The notes under the pieces were generated by a model that made no database searches, was not told the DNA's origin, and was given only the letters and a program-made list of their open reading frames with translations. Positions 36,474 to 44,828 of a stretch of DNA of 64,000 nucleotides are shown here, one piece after another (the first letter of the stretch is position 1; every line of letters begins with the position of its first letter). The translations under genes and the position numbers were made by a program. The stretch is taken from contig NZ_JACYOT010000005.1 in the NCBI RefSeq assembly GCF_014858005.1, forward strand, positions 186,001 to 250,000, given 5' to 3'. Origin of the DNA: Propioniciclava soli (GTDB lineage Bacteria; Actinomycetota; Actinomycetes; Propionibacteriales; Propionibacteriaceae).

Positions 36474-39272
36474 TCAGTCGTCCTCGTTCCAGGCCGCGTC
36501 CACCACGCCGCGGCGCAGCATGCGGATGGCCTCACGGGCGCGGTCCCGCACCGGGCCGGGGCCGGCGGCGTCCGCCACCTGACCCACCAGGTCGATCACC
36601 ATGCGCATCCAGCGCACGAAGTCGCCCGCGGTCAGCTCGGTGGCCTCCAGCAGGTCGCCGAGCGCCGCGCCGCCCGCCCACAGGTACGTCGCCTCGGCGA
36701 AGCCGATGTCGGGCTCCCGCCCGTTGTCCAGGCGGTGATCGCGTTCCATCAGCGACACCTCGCGCCAGATGCGGCGCACCATCGTCTGGGCGATCTCGGC
36801 CGAGCGGGTGGGCATGCGTGCCGGACGCCGCTGGTCACCGCCGCGCGCCTCGTAGGTGAGCGCGCTGATCACGGCCGCGAGCTCGGGGGCAGTGAGCTCG
36901 TCGAAGACCCCGGCGCGGATGCACTCGGCCGCCACGAGATCCAGCTCCGAGTAGATGCGGGCCAGCAGGCGGCCCGCATCGGTGACCGTCTCGGCGTCCT
37001 CGCTCAGGTACCCCAGCGCGGCGAGCACCGTGCAGATCTTGTCGAAGCGGGTGGCGATCGTGTTCGTGCGGCGCTCGGACTGCCGCCGCAGGTCGGCGAT
37101 GTCGCGCTCGGTGCGCAGCGCCTTCTCCGCGGTGCGCGCGTGCGCCTCGCGGTCGGGGCAGTCGTGGCACGGGTGGTCGCGCATCGTGTCGCGCAGCCGG
37201 GCCACCTCGGCCGAGACCTGCGCATCGCGGGCGGCCGGCTGGTAGCGCTCCACGGAGGTGTCGATCGTGGCCAGGCGGGAGTGGAAGGCCGCGGCGAGGT
37301 TGCGGCGGTCCTTCGCCTGCCGGGCGTCGAAGTGCTTGGGCACCCGCATGCGGGCGGCGACCACCGGCGGGGAGGGGAAATCGGTCAGCGAGAGCTTCTT
37401 CACCTGACGCTGCTCGGTCATCACCACGGGCGCGGGCTGGTTGCGATCGCGGCCCACGCCCGGATCGATGACCACGGCCCAGCCCTCATGGCGACCGGCC
37501 GGCACGCTGATGATGTCGCCGGGCTGCACCGCGAGCAGGGCGCTGATCGCCTCCGCGCGCCGATCGGACTTCCGACTCCGCGCCGCGGCCGCTTCCAGCG
37601 CCGCGATCTCGGCCCGAATACGAGCGTATTCCTCAAAATCACCCTGCTCGCAGGCGGCATCGGCCCACAGCGCACCGACCGCCTCCGTCTTGCGCGCGAT
37701 GGCCCGCGCCAACCCCACCACCCCGGCGTCGGACTGGAACTGCGCGAAGCTCTGCTCGAGCAGACCGCGCGCCTTTTGCCGGCCCACGCGGGCGACCATG
37801 TTCACGGCCATGTTGTAGGTCGGCGAGAACGACGAGCGCAGCGGGTAGGTGCGCCGTGAGGCCAGTCCCGCCACCTGCCGGGGGTCCATGTTGCGGTGCC
37901 ACAGCACCACCGCGTGCCCCTCGACGTCGATACCGCGGCGTCCGGCCCGGCCGGTCAGCTGCGTGTACTCACCGGGGGTGATGTCGACGTGCGCCTCGCC
38001 GTTGAACTTGACCAGCTTCTCCAGCACCACCGAGCGGGCGGGCATGTTGATGCCCAACGCCAACGTCTCGGTGGCGAACACCACCTTCACCAGGCCGCGG
38101 ACGAACCCCTCCTCGACGCACTCCTTGAACGCGGGCAGCATGCCCGCGTGGTGGGCGGCCACCCCCCGCTGCAGCGCCTCCTTGAAGGTCGAGAAGCCCA
38201 GGGCTGCGAGGTCGTCGCGGCCCAGGCCCTCGGCGGCGGCGTCCGCCAGGGCGGTCAACTGGGCCCGCTCCTGACCGGAGGTCAGGCGTATTCCAGAGCG
38301 CAGCAGCTGTTCGACGGCCTGGTCGCAGCCCGCACGGCTGAAGATGAAGTAGATCGCCGGGAGCAGACCTTCGGCCTCCAGCTTCTCCACCGCACCGTCG
38401 CGTCGCGGCACCAGCTGCGGGCCACGCTGGCCGCGACCGGCGGCGTTGCGCTCGATCCGGTCCCGCTGCCCACGCCCGCGCTGGCGGCGGGAGTCGTCGC
38501 GCACGAACCGGGACTCCTCCTTGGCGAGCCGGGTCAGCTCGGGGTTCACGTCGGCGCGCAGGGTTGCGGCGCTCCCCTCGCCGGTGAAGGCCGTGGGGGC
38601 CTCGTCGGCGAACAGGTCGTGGATGCGGCGTCCGGCCATCACGTGCTGGAACAACGGCACCGGACGCCGCTCGCTGACCACGATCGCGACGCCCCCGCGC
38701 ACCTCGTCGAGCCAGGCGCCGAACTCCTCGGCGTTGCTCACGGTCGCCGAAAGAGACACCACCTGGACGCTGGGCGCGAGCCCGATGATGACCTCCTCCC
38801 ACACCGCGCCGCGGAAGCGGTCGGCAAGGTAGTGCACCTCGTCCATCACCACGTAGCCGAGGTTCGCCAGCGTGGCGGAGCCCGCGTAGATCATGTTGCG
38901 CAGCACCTCGGTCGTCATCACGACGACCGGCGCCTCGGAGTTGATCGAGGTGTCGCCGGTGAGCAGTCCGACCCGGTCGGTGCCGTGGCGCTCGGCCAGG
39001 TCGTGGTACTTCTGGTTGCTCAGCGCCTTGATGGGGGTGGTGTAGAAGCACTTGCGCCCCGTGGCCAGCGCGCAGAACACCGCGAACTCCCCCACCACCG
39101 TCTTGCCTGCCCCGGTCGGCGCCGCCACCAGGACGCCTTGCCCCGCCTCGACGTGGGCGCAGGCGTCCCGCTGGTAGGGGTCGAGCCCGAACGGGTAGGC
39201 CGACGCGAAGGTGGCGAACAGCGGGCCCGGCTCCACCGGGCTCTCCTGCGGGGGACGCTCTGGGGCCGTCAT
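36474..39272 (-). CDS. helY: HelY/Mtr4-like superfamily 2 RNA helicase
   Basis: ATP-dependent helicase of 932 residues related to Ski2/Mtr4, probably acting in RNA processing. Motifs in order: VAAPTGAGKT (I), TTPIKALSNQK (Ia), VMDEVHYLAD (II, DEVH), SLSATVSN (III), FATETLALGINMPAR and TQLTGRAGRRG (VI). A basic low-complexity insert (DDSRRQRGRGQRDR) lies near residue 270 and the C-terminal Ski2-type helical domain follows. The ATG at 39272 overlaps the lipid-kinase stop as ATGA. Downstream position after tatAC is conserved in actinobacteria. Confidence 0.92.
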   Translation of the reverse strand: MTAPERPPQESPVEPGPLFATFASAYPFGLDPYQRDACAHVEAGQGVLVAAPTGAGKTVVGEFAVFCALATGRKCFYTTPIKALSNQKYHDLAERHGTDRVGLLTGDTSINSEAPVVVMTTEVLRNMIYAGSATLANLGYVVMDEVHYLADRFRGAVWEEVIIGLAPSVQVVSLSATVSNAEEFGAWLDEVRGGVAIVVSERRPVPLFQHVMAGRRIHDLFADEAPTAFTGEGSAATLRADVNPELTRLAKEESRFVRDDSRRQRGRGQRDRIERNAAGRGQRGPQLVPRRDGAVEKLEAEGLLPAIYFIFSRAGCDQAVEQLLRSGIRLTSGQERAQLTALADAAAEGLGRDDLAALGFSTFKEALQRGVAAHHAGMLPAFKECVEEGFVRGLVKVVFATETLALGINMPARSVVLEKLVKFNGEAHVDITPGEYTQLTGRAGRRGIDVEGHAVVLWHRNMDPRQVAGLASRRTYPLRSSFSPTYNMAVNMVARVGRQKARGLLEQSFAQFQSDAGVVGLARAIARKTEAVGALWADAACEQGDFEEYARIRAEIAALEAAAARSRKSDRRAEAISALLAVQPGDIISVPAGRHEGWAVVIDPGVGRDRNQPAPVVMTEQRQVKKLSLTDFPSPPVVAARMRVPKHFDARQAKDRRNLAAAFHSRLATIDTSVERYQPAARDAQVSAEVARLRDTMRDHPCHDCPDREAHARTAEKALRTERDIADLRRQSERRTNTIATRFDKICTVLAALGYLSEDAETVTDAGRLLARIYSELDLVAAECIRAGVFDELTAPELAAVISALTYEARGGDQRRPARMPTRSAEIAQTMVRRIWREVSLMERDHRLDNGREPDIGFAEATYLWAGGAALGDLLEATELTAGDFVRWMRMVIDLVGQVADAAGPGPVRDRAREAIRMLRRGVVDAAWNEDD

Positions 39273-40174
39273 GCGGCGCTCCTCTCGGGGACGATGAGCT
39301 GCAACGCTCCCGGCGCGGCCGCACAGGCGAGCGGAACCCGGCCGAGCGGCTCACCGTCGGCGGAGCCAAACAGGTCGGTGCCGTCGACGGTGACGGCGGG
39401 CGTCCGGAACCGCTCGATCGCCGGGTGATGGACGAAGCTGCCCGTGTACAGGCGCGGGAAGAGACGCAGCAGCGTCCCGGTCCGTACCGGGTGGACGATG
39501 GTCACATCGAGCAATCCGTCGGTGAGATCGAAATCGGGGGCGATGCGGATGCCGCCGCCGATCGTGCCCGCGTTGGCGACCGCGACGAGCATGGCCTCCA
39601 GCTCGCGCACCTGCCCATCCACGGTCAATCGGTAATGGAACGGACGGAACCGCCGCAGCTCGGCGAACACCGCGTAGGCGTAGGACGGCCCGGCCAGGTG
39701 CAGCGGCAGGGACGCCGCCCGCGCGGCCACCACCTCGTCGAACCCCGTCGACAGCGCGGAGCCGACCAGCGCGCTGTTGCCCTCGTTCAGATCGCCCTCC
39801 ACGGTCATGAGGTCGACACGTCGCGTGTGGCCCGCGGCGATCGCGTCCACCGCCGGCCGCCAACGCCCCGGGATGCCCGCCGAGCGGGCGAAGTCGTTGC
39901 CCGTCCCGGCCGGAACGATGCCGAGCGGCACGTCGGTCCACGCGCGGGCCGACAGCCCGGCGTGAACCATGCCGTCGCCACCCAGCACGGCGAGGGCGTC
40001 GACCCCGCCCCGCACCGCGTCGCGGCACAGCCGGAAGGCGTGGTCGTAGTCGGTGGACGCCTCGACGGTGAGCCGGACGCCGGCGTCGCGCAGCCGTGCG
40101 GCGACCGGACCGACGAGCCGCCCGGCGCGCCCGTGCCCGGCGGCGGGGTTGACCACGAGGGTCACTCCCGTCAT
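39269..40174 (-). CDS. Diacylglycerol/lipid kinase family protein (YegS/DagK-like)
   Basis: Predicted ATP-dependent lipid kinase of 301 residues. The DAGK catalytic domain has LVVNPAAGHGRAG at the N-terminus, the glycine loop VLGGDGMVHAG and PAGTGNDFARSAGIP; the second beta-sandwich domain follows. The substrate could be diacylglycerol or another lipid. The ATG overlaps the tatC stop and its own stop overlaps helY, so tatC, this gene and helY form a tightly coupled chain. Confidence 0.9.
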   Translation of the reverse strand: MTGVTLVVNPAAGHGRAGRLVGPVAARLRDAGVRLTVEASTDYDHAFRLCRDAVRGGVDALAVLGGDGMVHAGLSARAWTDVPLGIVPAGTGNDFARSAGIPGRWRPAVDAIAAGHTRRVDLMTVEGDLNEGNSALVGSALSTGFDEVVAARAASLPLHLAGPSYAYAVFAELRRFRPFHYRLTVDGQVRELEAMLVAVANAGTIGGGIRIAPDFDLTDGLLDVTIVHPVRTGTLLRLFPRLYTGSFVHHPAIERFRTPAVTVDGTDLFGSADGEPLGRVPLACAAAPGALQLIVPERSAA

Positions 40175-40989
40175 ACCGGGACCACGTCTCCCCGTCTGGC
40201 CTTGCGCTTGTCGTTGACGCTGCAGATCCACTCCGCCGCGAGGAACAGCAGGGCCATGGGAATGGCCAGCGCGACCATCGAGAACGGATCGCCCCCGGGG
40301 GTCGCCGCCGCGGCGAAGACGAAGCAGCCGAAGAAGACGTAGCGCCGGGACTTCTTGAGCGCCGAGGTGGGGAGGATGCCGATCATGTTCAGCGCCACCA
40401 CGAACACCGGCACCAGGAAGCCCACGCCGAACACGAGCATGAGCTGGATGAGGAGGTTCAGGAAGTTGCCGAGGTTGAGCATGTTGGTCACCTCGGTGCT
40501 GGTGGGGGTGAACCCCAGGAGCACGACGATGGCCTGGGGCACCACCCAGTACGCCAGCGCCACCCCGGCCAAGAACAAGGGAATGGCGGCCGACAGGAAG
40601 GCCAGCGCCAGCCGCTTCTCCTTGGCCAGCAGCGCGGGCACCACGTAGGCCCACACCTGGTAGATCCAGATCGGCGAGGTCAACACGAGCCCGCCGACGG
40701 CGATGATCTTGAGCGCGAGCAGGAGCGGCTCGGTGATGTCGTTCAACGTCGTGAGCACGGTCAGCTCGGGGTTGGACGCCGCCAACGCCACGCGGGCTGA
40801 ATCCAACGGCGTGCTCAGCAAGTTGAACAGCGCGTTGTAGAAGAACGCACAGACCACCATGCCGATCACCACCACCACCAGCGAGAAGAGCAGCCGGTAG
40901 CGCAGCTCTCGCAGGTGGTCCGCCAGGGACATGACGCCGTCCTTGGGGACCTCCGGTGGTCTGAGCCAGGAGAGGTTCAGACGGGCCAC
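40171..40989 (-). CDS. tatC: Sec-independent protein translocase TatC
   Basis: Core receptor of the twin-arginine translocase, with six membrane helices. The conserved SLADHLRELRYR cytosolic start, the FLLGFTPTST-like loop and the helix-5/6 region are present. The GTG at 40989 (272 residues) is preferred because the N-terminal extension RPPEVPKDG matches the equivalent stretch of other actinobacterial TatC proteins. An ATG at 40932 with AAGGA seven bases upstream is a reasonable alternative. It starts seven bases after tatA. The Tat-signal amidase in this window would be a substrate. Confidence 0.93.
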   Translation of the reverse strand: MARLNLSWLRPPEVPKDGVMSLADHLRELRYRLLFSLVVVVIGMVVCAFFYNALFNLLSTPLDSARVALAASNPELTVLTTLNDITEPLLLALKIIAVGGLVLTSPIWIYQVWAYVVPALLAKEKRLALAFLSAAIPLFLAGVALAYWVVPQAIVVLLGFTPTSTEVTNMLNLGNFLNLLIQLMLVFGVGFLVPVFVVALNMIGILPTSALKKSRRYVFFGCFVFAAAATPGGDPFSMVALAIPMALLFLAAEWICSVNDKRKARRGDVVPV

Positions 40990-40996
40990 GACGGCG

Positions 40997-41284
40997 TCAG
41001 ATCTGATCCGGACGACGCTCGGCCTGCGGATCGACGACCTCGGCCTCGTACACCTCGGTGGTCTCGGCCTCCACGGCGGTGGCACCGGTGCTGGGGGTGC
41101 CACGCACCTCCGACTCGGCGCGGGCGCGCTCCTCGTCGGCCTTGATCTGGCGCGTCTCGTCCTTGAACTCACGCAGAGCGCGTCCGGCGTTCTTGCCAGC
41201 GCCCGCAAGACGGCTGCCGCCGAAGATGAGGAGCGCGAGCACGATGAGGATGACCCATTCCCAGCCCTGCATGTTGATCGGCAT
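40997..41284 (-). CDS. tatA: Sec-independent protein translocase TatA
   Basis: Pore-forming subunit of the Tat system, 95 residues. One membrane helix (WEWVILIVLALLIFGG, about 8-23), the FGGSRLAGAGKNAGRALREFK amphipathic helix and an acidic tail follow the TatA/E pattern. AAGGGA precedes the ATG at 41284. It is followed directly by tatC. Confidence 0.94.
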   Translation of the reverse strand: MPINMQGWEWVILIVLALLIFGGSRLAGAGKNAGRALREFKDETRQIKADEERARAESEVRGTPSTGATAVEAETTEVYEAEVVDPQAERRPDQI

Positions 41285-41317
41285 GACGATTCCCTTCCCT
41301 GGAAGTCTCGGACCAGT

Positions 41318-41473
41318 CTAGGCGGAGCACCGCTGCACGCTGCGGTGCGGAGTCGGTGCCGCGCCGACGCTCTCCACGATCTGGAACAGCGCTGCCGCCC
41401 GGTCACCCCGCGTCCCGAGCTCGGTGACGAGTTTGCCCACGGCAGCGCCCACCACCACCCCCACCCAGACCAT
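41318..41473 (-). CDS. Possible small membrane protein (51 aa) between pafC and tatA
   Basis: Unrecognised reading frame starting ATG at 41473 and ending TAG at 41318. Residues 1-16 are hydrophobic (MVWVGVVVGAAVGKLV), followed by TELGTRGDRAAALFQIV, recalling the short YtxH-like proteins found at this spot in some actinobacteria. TAGGGT lies seven bases before the ATG, the leaderless arrangement seen elsewhere here. Too short for firm proof. Confidence 0.45.
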   Translation of the reverse strand: MVWVGVVVGAAVGKLVTELGTRGDRAAALFQIVESVGAAPTPHRSVQRCSA

Positions 41474-41536
41474 GCGCCGAACCCTACTGCACGGCCACGA
41501 ACGGCAGATGAACGCGCGACCCGTCAGGGTCAGGGG

Positions 41537-42478
41537 TCACGCGCGCAACAGCGCGAGGGCTTCGCGGGCGGCGTCCACCGCCGATGTCGCCGCCTCGGGC
41601 GGATCCACCCGCACGACGGCCGGGCCGAGCCGCAGCAGCAGCCGACGCAGCCACGCCGGATCGGCGACCAGCAGCTCCACCCGCCACACCTGACCCGGCA
41701 GCCGCTCCACCGACACCGTCGGGTGATACTCCACGATCCAGCGGCCCGCGGCCGTCAGGTCGAGGGTGACGCGCGCGGCGTCCGGCCGCTCGTCAAGCCA
41801 GCCGGACGCCAGCGCCGGGGCCTCGCCGTGCTCACCCACCGGCTGGTCGGTCACCCGGACGCCGCCGATGCGGTCGAGCCGGTAGGTGCGCCAGCCGTCC
41901 CGCTCGGGGGCCCAGGCGACGAGGTAGCCGTAGCCGTCCCGGGTGGCGAGCTGGACGGGATCGACCACCGGCTGGGTGACCGATCCACGCGAGGCGCCGT
42001 GGTACATCAGCTCGACCGCCACCCCGGCCTCAATGGCCTCGGCGAGCCGGCCGCGGACGTTCTCCTCCCCTGCCGACACGCTCACGTCGATCCGCTCGGC
42101 ACCCCCGAACAGGCTCTCCAGCTTGGCGCGGGCGCTGCGAACCGAACCGGCCAGCTCGGCGTCCGCCATCTCCTCCAGGGCACGCAGGGCCACGGCGAGG
42201 CTGGTGGCCTCCTCCATCGTGAAGCGCAGCGGGCGGGCGAGGAACTCGGCGTTGGAGAGCCGGATGCGTCCGGCGTCGAGGGCGTCCATGTCGACCTCGA
42301 TGAGATCCCCGGGCAGGCCGCCGGGCAGCCCGCAGAACCAGAGCACGTTCAGGTCCGCGACGAGCTGGCGCGTCGAGACGCCGAACGTGGCGGCCGTGGC
42401 GGCGAGGTCGGCGTCCGGGTGCGCCTGCAGGTACGGCACCAGCGCCAGCAGGCGGGTGACCTGGGCCGCGCTCGTCAT
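41537..42478 (-). CDS. pafC: WYL-domain regulator PafC
   Basis: Second half of the PafBC heterodimer, which in mycobacteria activates RecA-independent DNA-damage genes. It has 313 residues: a divergent N-terminal winged helix (AATAATFGVSTRQLVADLNVL), a WYL domain (VELMYHGASRGSVTQPVVDPVQLATRDGYGYLVAWAP, where WYL is altered) and a WCX-type C-terminus. The ATG at 42478 overlaps the pafB stop as ATGA; an ATG six bases upstream is less likely. Confidence 0.88.
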   Translation of the reverse strand: MTSAAQVTRLLALVPYLQAHPDADLAATAATFGVSTRQLVADLNVLWFCGLPGGLPGDLIEVDMDALDAGRIRLSNAEFLARPLRFTMEEATSLAVALRALEEMADAELAGSVRSARAKLESLFGGAERIDVSVSAGEENVRGRLAEAIEAGVAVELMYHGASRGSVTQPVVDPVQLATRDGYGYLVAWAPERDGWRTYRLDRIGGVRVTDQPVGEHGEAPALASGWLDERPDAARVTLDLTAAGRWIVEYHPTVSVERLPGQVWRVELLVADPAWLRRLLLRLGPAVVRVDPPEAATSAVDAAREALALLRA

Positions 42479-43410
42479 GCCCATGCGGCCACCGCCTCGA
42501 GGTGGGCCCGGACGGCGGCCACCAGCTCGGGCGGATCCAGGGGCAGGACGTCGGCGCCGTACCAGGCGAGGTCACCGGCGGCGTCGCGACCCAGCTCGAC
42601 GCGCCACGCGCGGTAGCCCTCGGGCACGCGGGCGTCCGCGGGCTCGGCGAACCGGATCAGGTCGCCGGCCGCGCCCTCCCGGACGGCCACCAGCGCGGGG
42701 GCGTCGCGGCGGGCCTCCAGGGAGGCCAGGTGGGCGGCCACCACGTCGGGATCGGGCAGGGCGATGGTGCCGGGGTCGCCGGCGAACCGGGCCTCGCTCT
42801 CCAGGCGGGAGAGTTTGAACGAACGCCCCTCGCCCCGGGTGCGGTCGAGGCCGATGAGATACCAGGCCCCGGTGCGGGAGGTGAGCCGCCAGGGCTCGAC
42901 CACCCGGGGCCGGCTGCGGTAGCGGAAGGCGACCGGACGCTGTTCCAGCGTGGCCTGCCAGAGCACCTCGAAGCCGGGTTCGTGCGCGGCGACGCTGGGT
43001 GCGAAGGCGGCCACGCGGCTGGCGTCCGGGTCGAGCCCCGAGGCGCGGAGCTTGGCGACCGCCTGCGTGGCGCGCTCGGCCAAGCGGGCCGAATCCCACA
43101 CCCCGGAGGCCACGCCCAGGGCCGCCAGCTCGCCGGCGTCGAATTCCAGGGGAGGCAGCTCGAAGTCGCGCCGGCGGATGCGGTAACCCACCTCGTCGGG
43201 GAAGAGCGGGTTGTTGCTGCCGGTCTCCACGGGGACGCCGAGGGCGCGCAGTTCGTCCTTGTCGCGCTCGAAGGTGCGCTCAAACGTGGCCTGGCTCAGC
43301 CCCTGGTACCCCTCGACCAGGGTGCGGATCTGCTCGCGCTCCACGAACCGGCGCGCCATGAGCAGACAGATCGTGAGATTCAGGATCCGCTCCGACTTGC
43401 GCGCTGACAC
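42475..43410 (-). CDS. pafB: WYL-domain regulator PafB
   Basis: DNA-damage-response regulator partner of PafC. It has 311 residues with an N-terminal HTH (RILNLTICLLMARRFVEREQI, FERTFERDKDELRALGVPV), a WYL core (VAFRYRSRPRVVEPWRLTSRTGAWYLIGLD) and a WCX extension. The GTG at 43410 is chosen over the long upstream frame because TAGCCT (43418-43423) lies seven bases before it and the family begins here. The ligand of the WYL domain, proposed to be single-stranded DNA in relatives, cannot be told. Confidence 0.9.
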   Translation of the reverse strand: MSARKSERILNLTICLLMARRFVEREQIRTLVEGYQGLSQATFERTFERDKDELRALGVPVETGSNNPLFPDEVGYRIRRRDFELPPLEFDAGELAALGVASGVWDSARLAERATQAVAKLRASGLDPDASRVAAFAPSVAAHEPGFEVLWQATLEQRPVAFRYRSRPRVVEPWRLTSRTGAWYLIGLDRTRGEGRSFKLSRLESEARFAGDPGTIALPDPDVVAAHLASLEARRDAPALVAVREGAAGDLIRFAEPADARVPEGYRAWRVELGRDAAGDLAWYGADVLPLDPPELVAAVRAHLEAVAAWA

Positions 43411-43472
43411 GCCCCCGAGGCTACCGGGGGTGGTGCCGCGCACCCGTCCGGCCCGCCGGTGGTGCGCCTTCT

Positions 43473-43496
43473 GCGACGAAAAGGCCGCACTCGATC
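43473..43496 (-). repeat. Variant copy of the dispersed repeat, inverted relative to copy B
   Basis: Read on the minus strand it is GATCGAGTG, five differing bases, then TTTTCGTCGC, matching copies A and B in 19 of 24 positions. With copy B, 44 bases away, it makes an imperfect inverted repeat in the pafB-gluQRS gap. Confidence 0.65.
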
Positions 43497-43540
43497 GGAA
43501 GGTCGGTGGTCCGCTGAGCGTGCCGCGGGCGATTGACGTC

Positions 43541-43566
43541 GATCGAGTGTCACGTTTTCGTCGCGC
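43541..43566 (+). repeat. Dispersed 26-bp repeat, copy B
   Basis: Exact match over 26 bases to 13990-14015, again intergenic and again upstream of a plus-strand gene. See copy A. Confidence 0.8.
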
Positions 43567-43634
43567 CGGCTTTGCTGCGCCGTCGCGAGGCACCGCGTTC
43601 GTCGCGTTCGGCCGGACGTGCTTGAGTGGAGACC

Positions 43635-44522
43635 GTGACCGGCCGCTTCGCTCCCAGCCCCACCTCCGATCTCCACCTCGGCAACCTGCGCACCGCGCTG
43701 CTCGCGTGGTTGATGGCGCGGCACGCCGGGGTCGACCATCTGGTGCGCATCGAAGATCTGGACGCCACCCGCGTCGCCGCAGCCCCCGAGGTCGCCGCCC
43801 GCCAGCTCGCCGACCTGGCCGCGCTCGGGCTGGACCACGACGGGGCGGTCGTGTGGCAGTCCGAGCGCGTCGCGCTGTACGCCGAGGCCGCCGCGTCGCT
43901 GCCCACCTACGAGTGCTACTGCACGCGGCGCGAAATCGCCGAGGCGGCGTCCGCGCCCCACGACGACGGGTACCGCCCCTACCCCGGCACGTGTCGCGAG
44001 CTGAGTGAGGCCGAGCGGGCCCGCCGGCGCGCGGAGCGACCGCCGGCGCTGCGGGTGGCGAGCGATCACCGCGCAGTGACCGTGCACGACCGCTGGGCCG
44101 GCGTGGTGACCGGGGTCGTGGACGACGTGGTGATCCGTCGCAACGACGGGGCCTGGGCCTACAACCTCGCGGTGGTGGTGGACGACCTCGCCCAGGGGGT
44201 GACCCAGGTGGTCCGCGGGGATGACCTGCTCTCCAGCTCGCCCCGCCAGGCCTGGCTGGCCCGGGCGCTGGGCGGGGTGGAGCCCACCTACGCGCACGTG
44301 GGTCTGGTGGTGAACGCCGAGGGCCAACGGCTGGCCAAGCGCGACGGCGCGGTCACCTTGGCCGACCTGGCCGCCGCCGGGTGGGACGCCGGCGCCGTCC
44401 TGGCCCTGCTGGGCGCCTCGCTGGGGTTGTGCGACGCGGCGGAGAGGGTCAGCGCCCGCGACCTGCTCGACCGGTTCGACCCGGACACGGTCGATCACGG
44501 CTCCTGGACCTGGCGCGGCTGA
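43635..44522 (+). CDS. gluQ: Glutamyl-Q tRNA(Asp) synthetase
   Basis: Truncated GluRS paralogue that attaches glutamate to queuosine of tRNA-Asp. It has 295 residues opening TGRFAPSPTSDLHLGNLR (HIGH region HLGN), a CxC plus C zinc site in YECYCTRRE ... PGTC, and the KMSKS-like LAKRDG near residue 237; there is no anticodon-binding domain. The GTG at 43635 gives the usual N-terminus; a GTG nine bases upstream is possible. A TTGAGT hexamer seven bases before may be its -10. Confidence 0.92.
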   Translation: MTGRFAPSPTSDLHLGNLRTALLAWLMARHAGVDHLVRIEDLDATRVAAAPEVAARQLADLAALGLDHDGAVVWQSERVALYAEAAASLPTYECYCTRREIAEAASAPHDDGYRPYPGTCRELSEAERARRRAERPPALRVASDHRAVTVHDRWAGVVTGVVDDVVIRRNDGAWAYNLAVVVDDLAQGVTQVVRGDDLLSSSPRQAWLARALGGVEPTYAHVGLVVNAEGQRLAKRDGAVTLADLAAAGWDAGAVLALLGASLGLCDAAERVSARDLLDRFDPDTVDHGSWTWRG

Positions 44523-44551
44523 GGCCCCGTCCAGCAGGCCGCCCCCCCTGC

Positions 44552-44820
44552 CGTTGACGTCACCGCCCTGCCGCTGCGAGCGCCTCCCTGCCCGAAGCCC
44601 ACCACCCCAGCGTTGCAACAGCAGGGCGGTGCAGGTCGGGCAGGGCGGCGGCGCCAAGGACAGGGTGGCAGCGCCAAGGACAGGGTGGCAGCGCCAAGGA
44701 CAGGGTGGCAGCGTCAAGGACAGGGCGGCGGCGCCAAGGACAGGGTGGCAGCGTCAAGGGCAGGGTGGCAGCGTCAAGGGCAGGGTGGCGGCGCCAGCGG
44801 CAGGGCGGCGGCGCCGCCAG
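44552..44820. repeat. 20-bp minisatellite between gluQRS and photolyase
   Basis: Nine head-to-tail 20-base units from 44641 to 44820 follow CAGGGYGGCRGCGYCAAGGR, the last two decayed, with a weak further unit at 44622-44640. An inverted, diverged unit lies at 44552-44571. This fills the 306-base gap between the convergent genes and reaches to within nine bases of the photolyase stop. The 20-base period is not a multiple of three, so all frames stay open without implying a gene. Confidence 0.85.
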
Positions 44821-44828
44821 CGGCAGGA

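Noticed and set aside
34377-37859. Plus-strand open frame of 1,160 codons opposite the lipoprotein and helY
   Set aside because: Antisense artefact of high GC third positions; helicase and lipoprotein motifs are on the minus strand.
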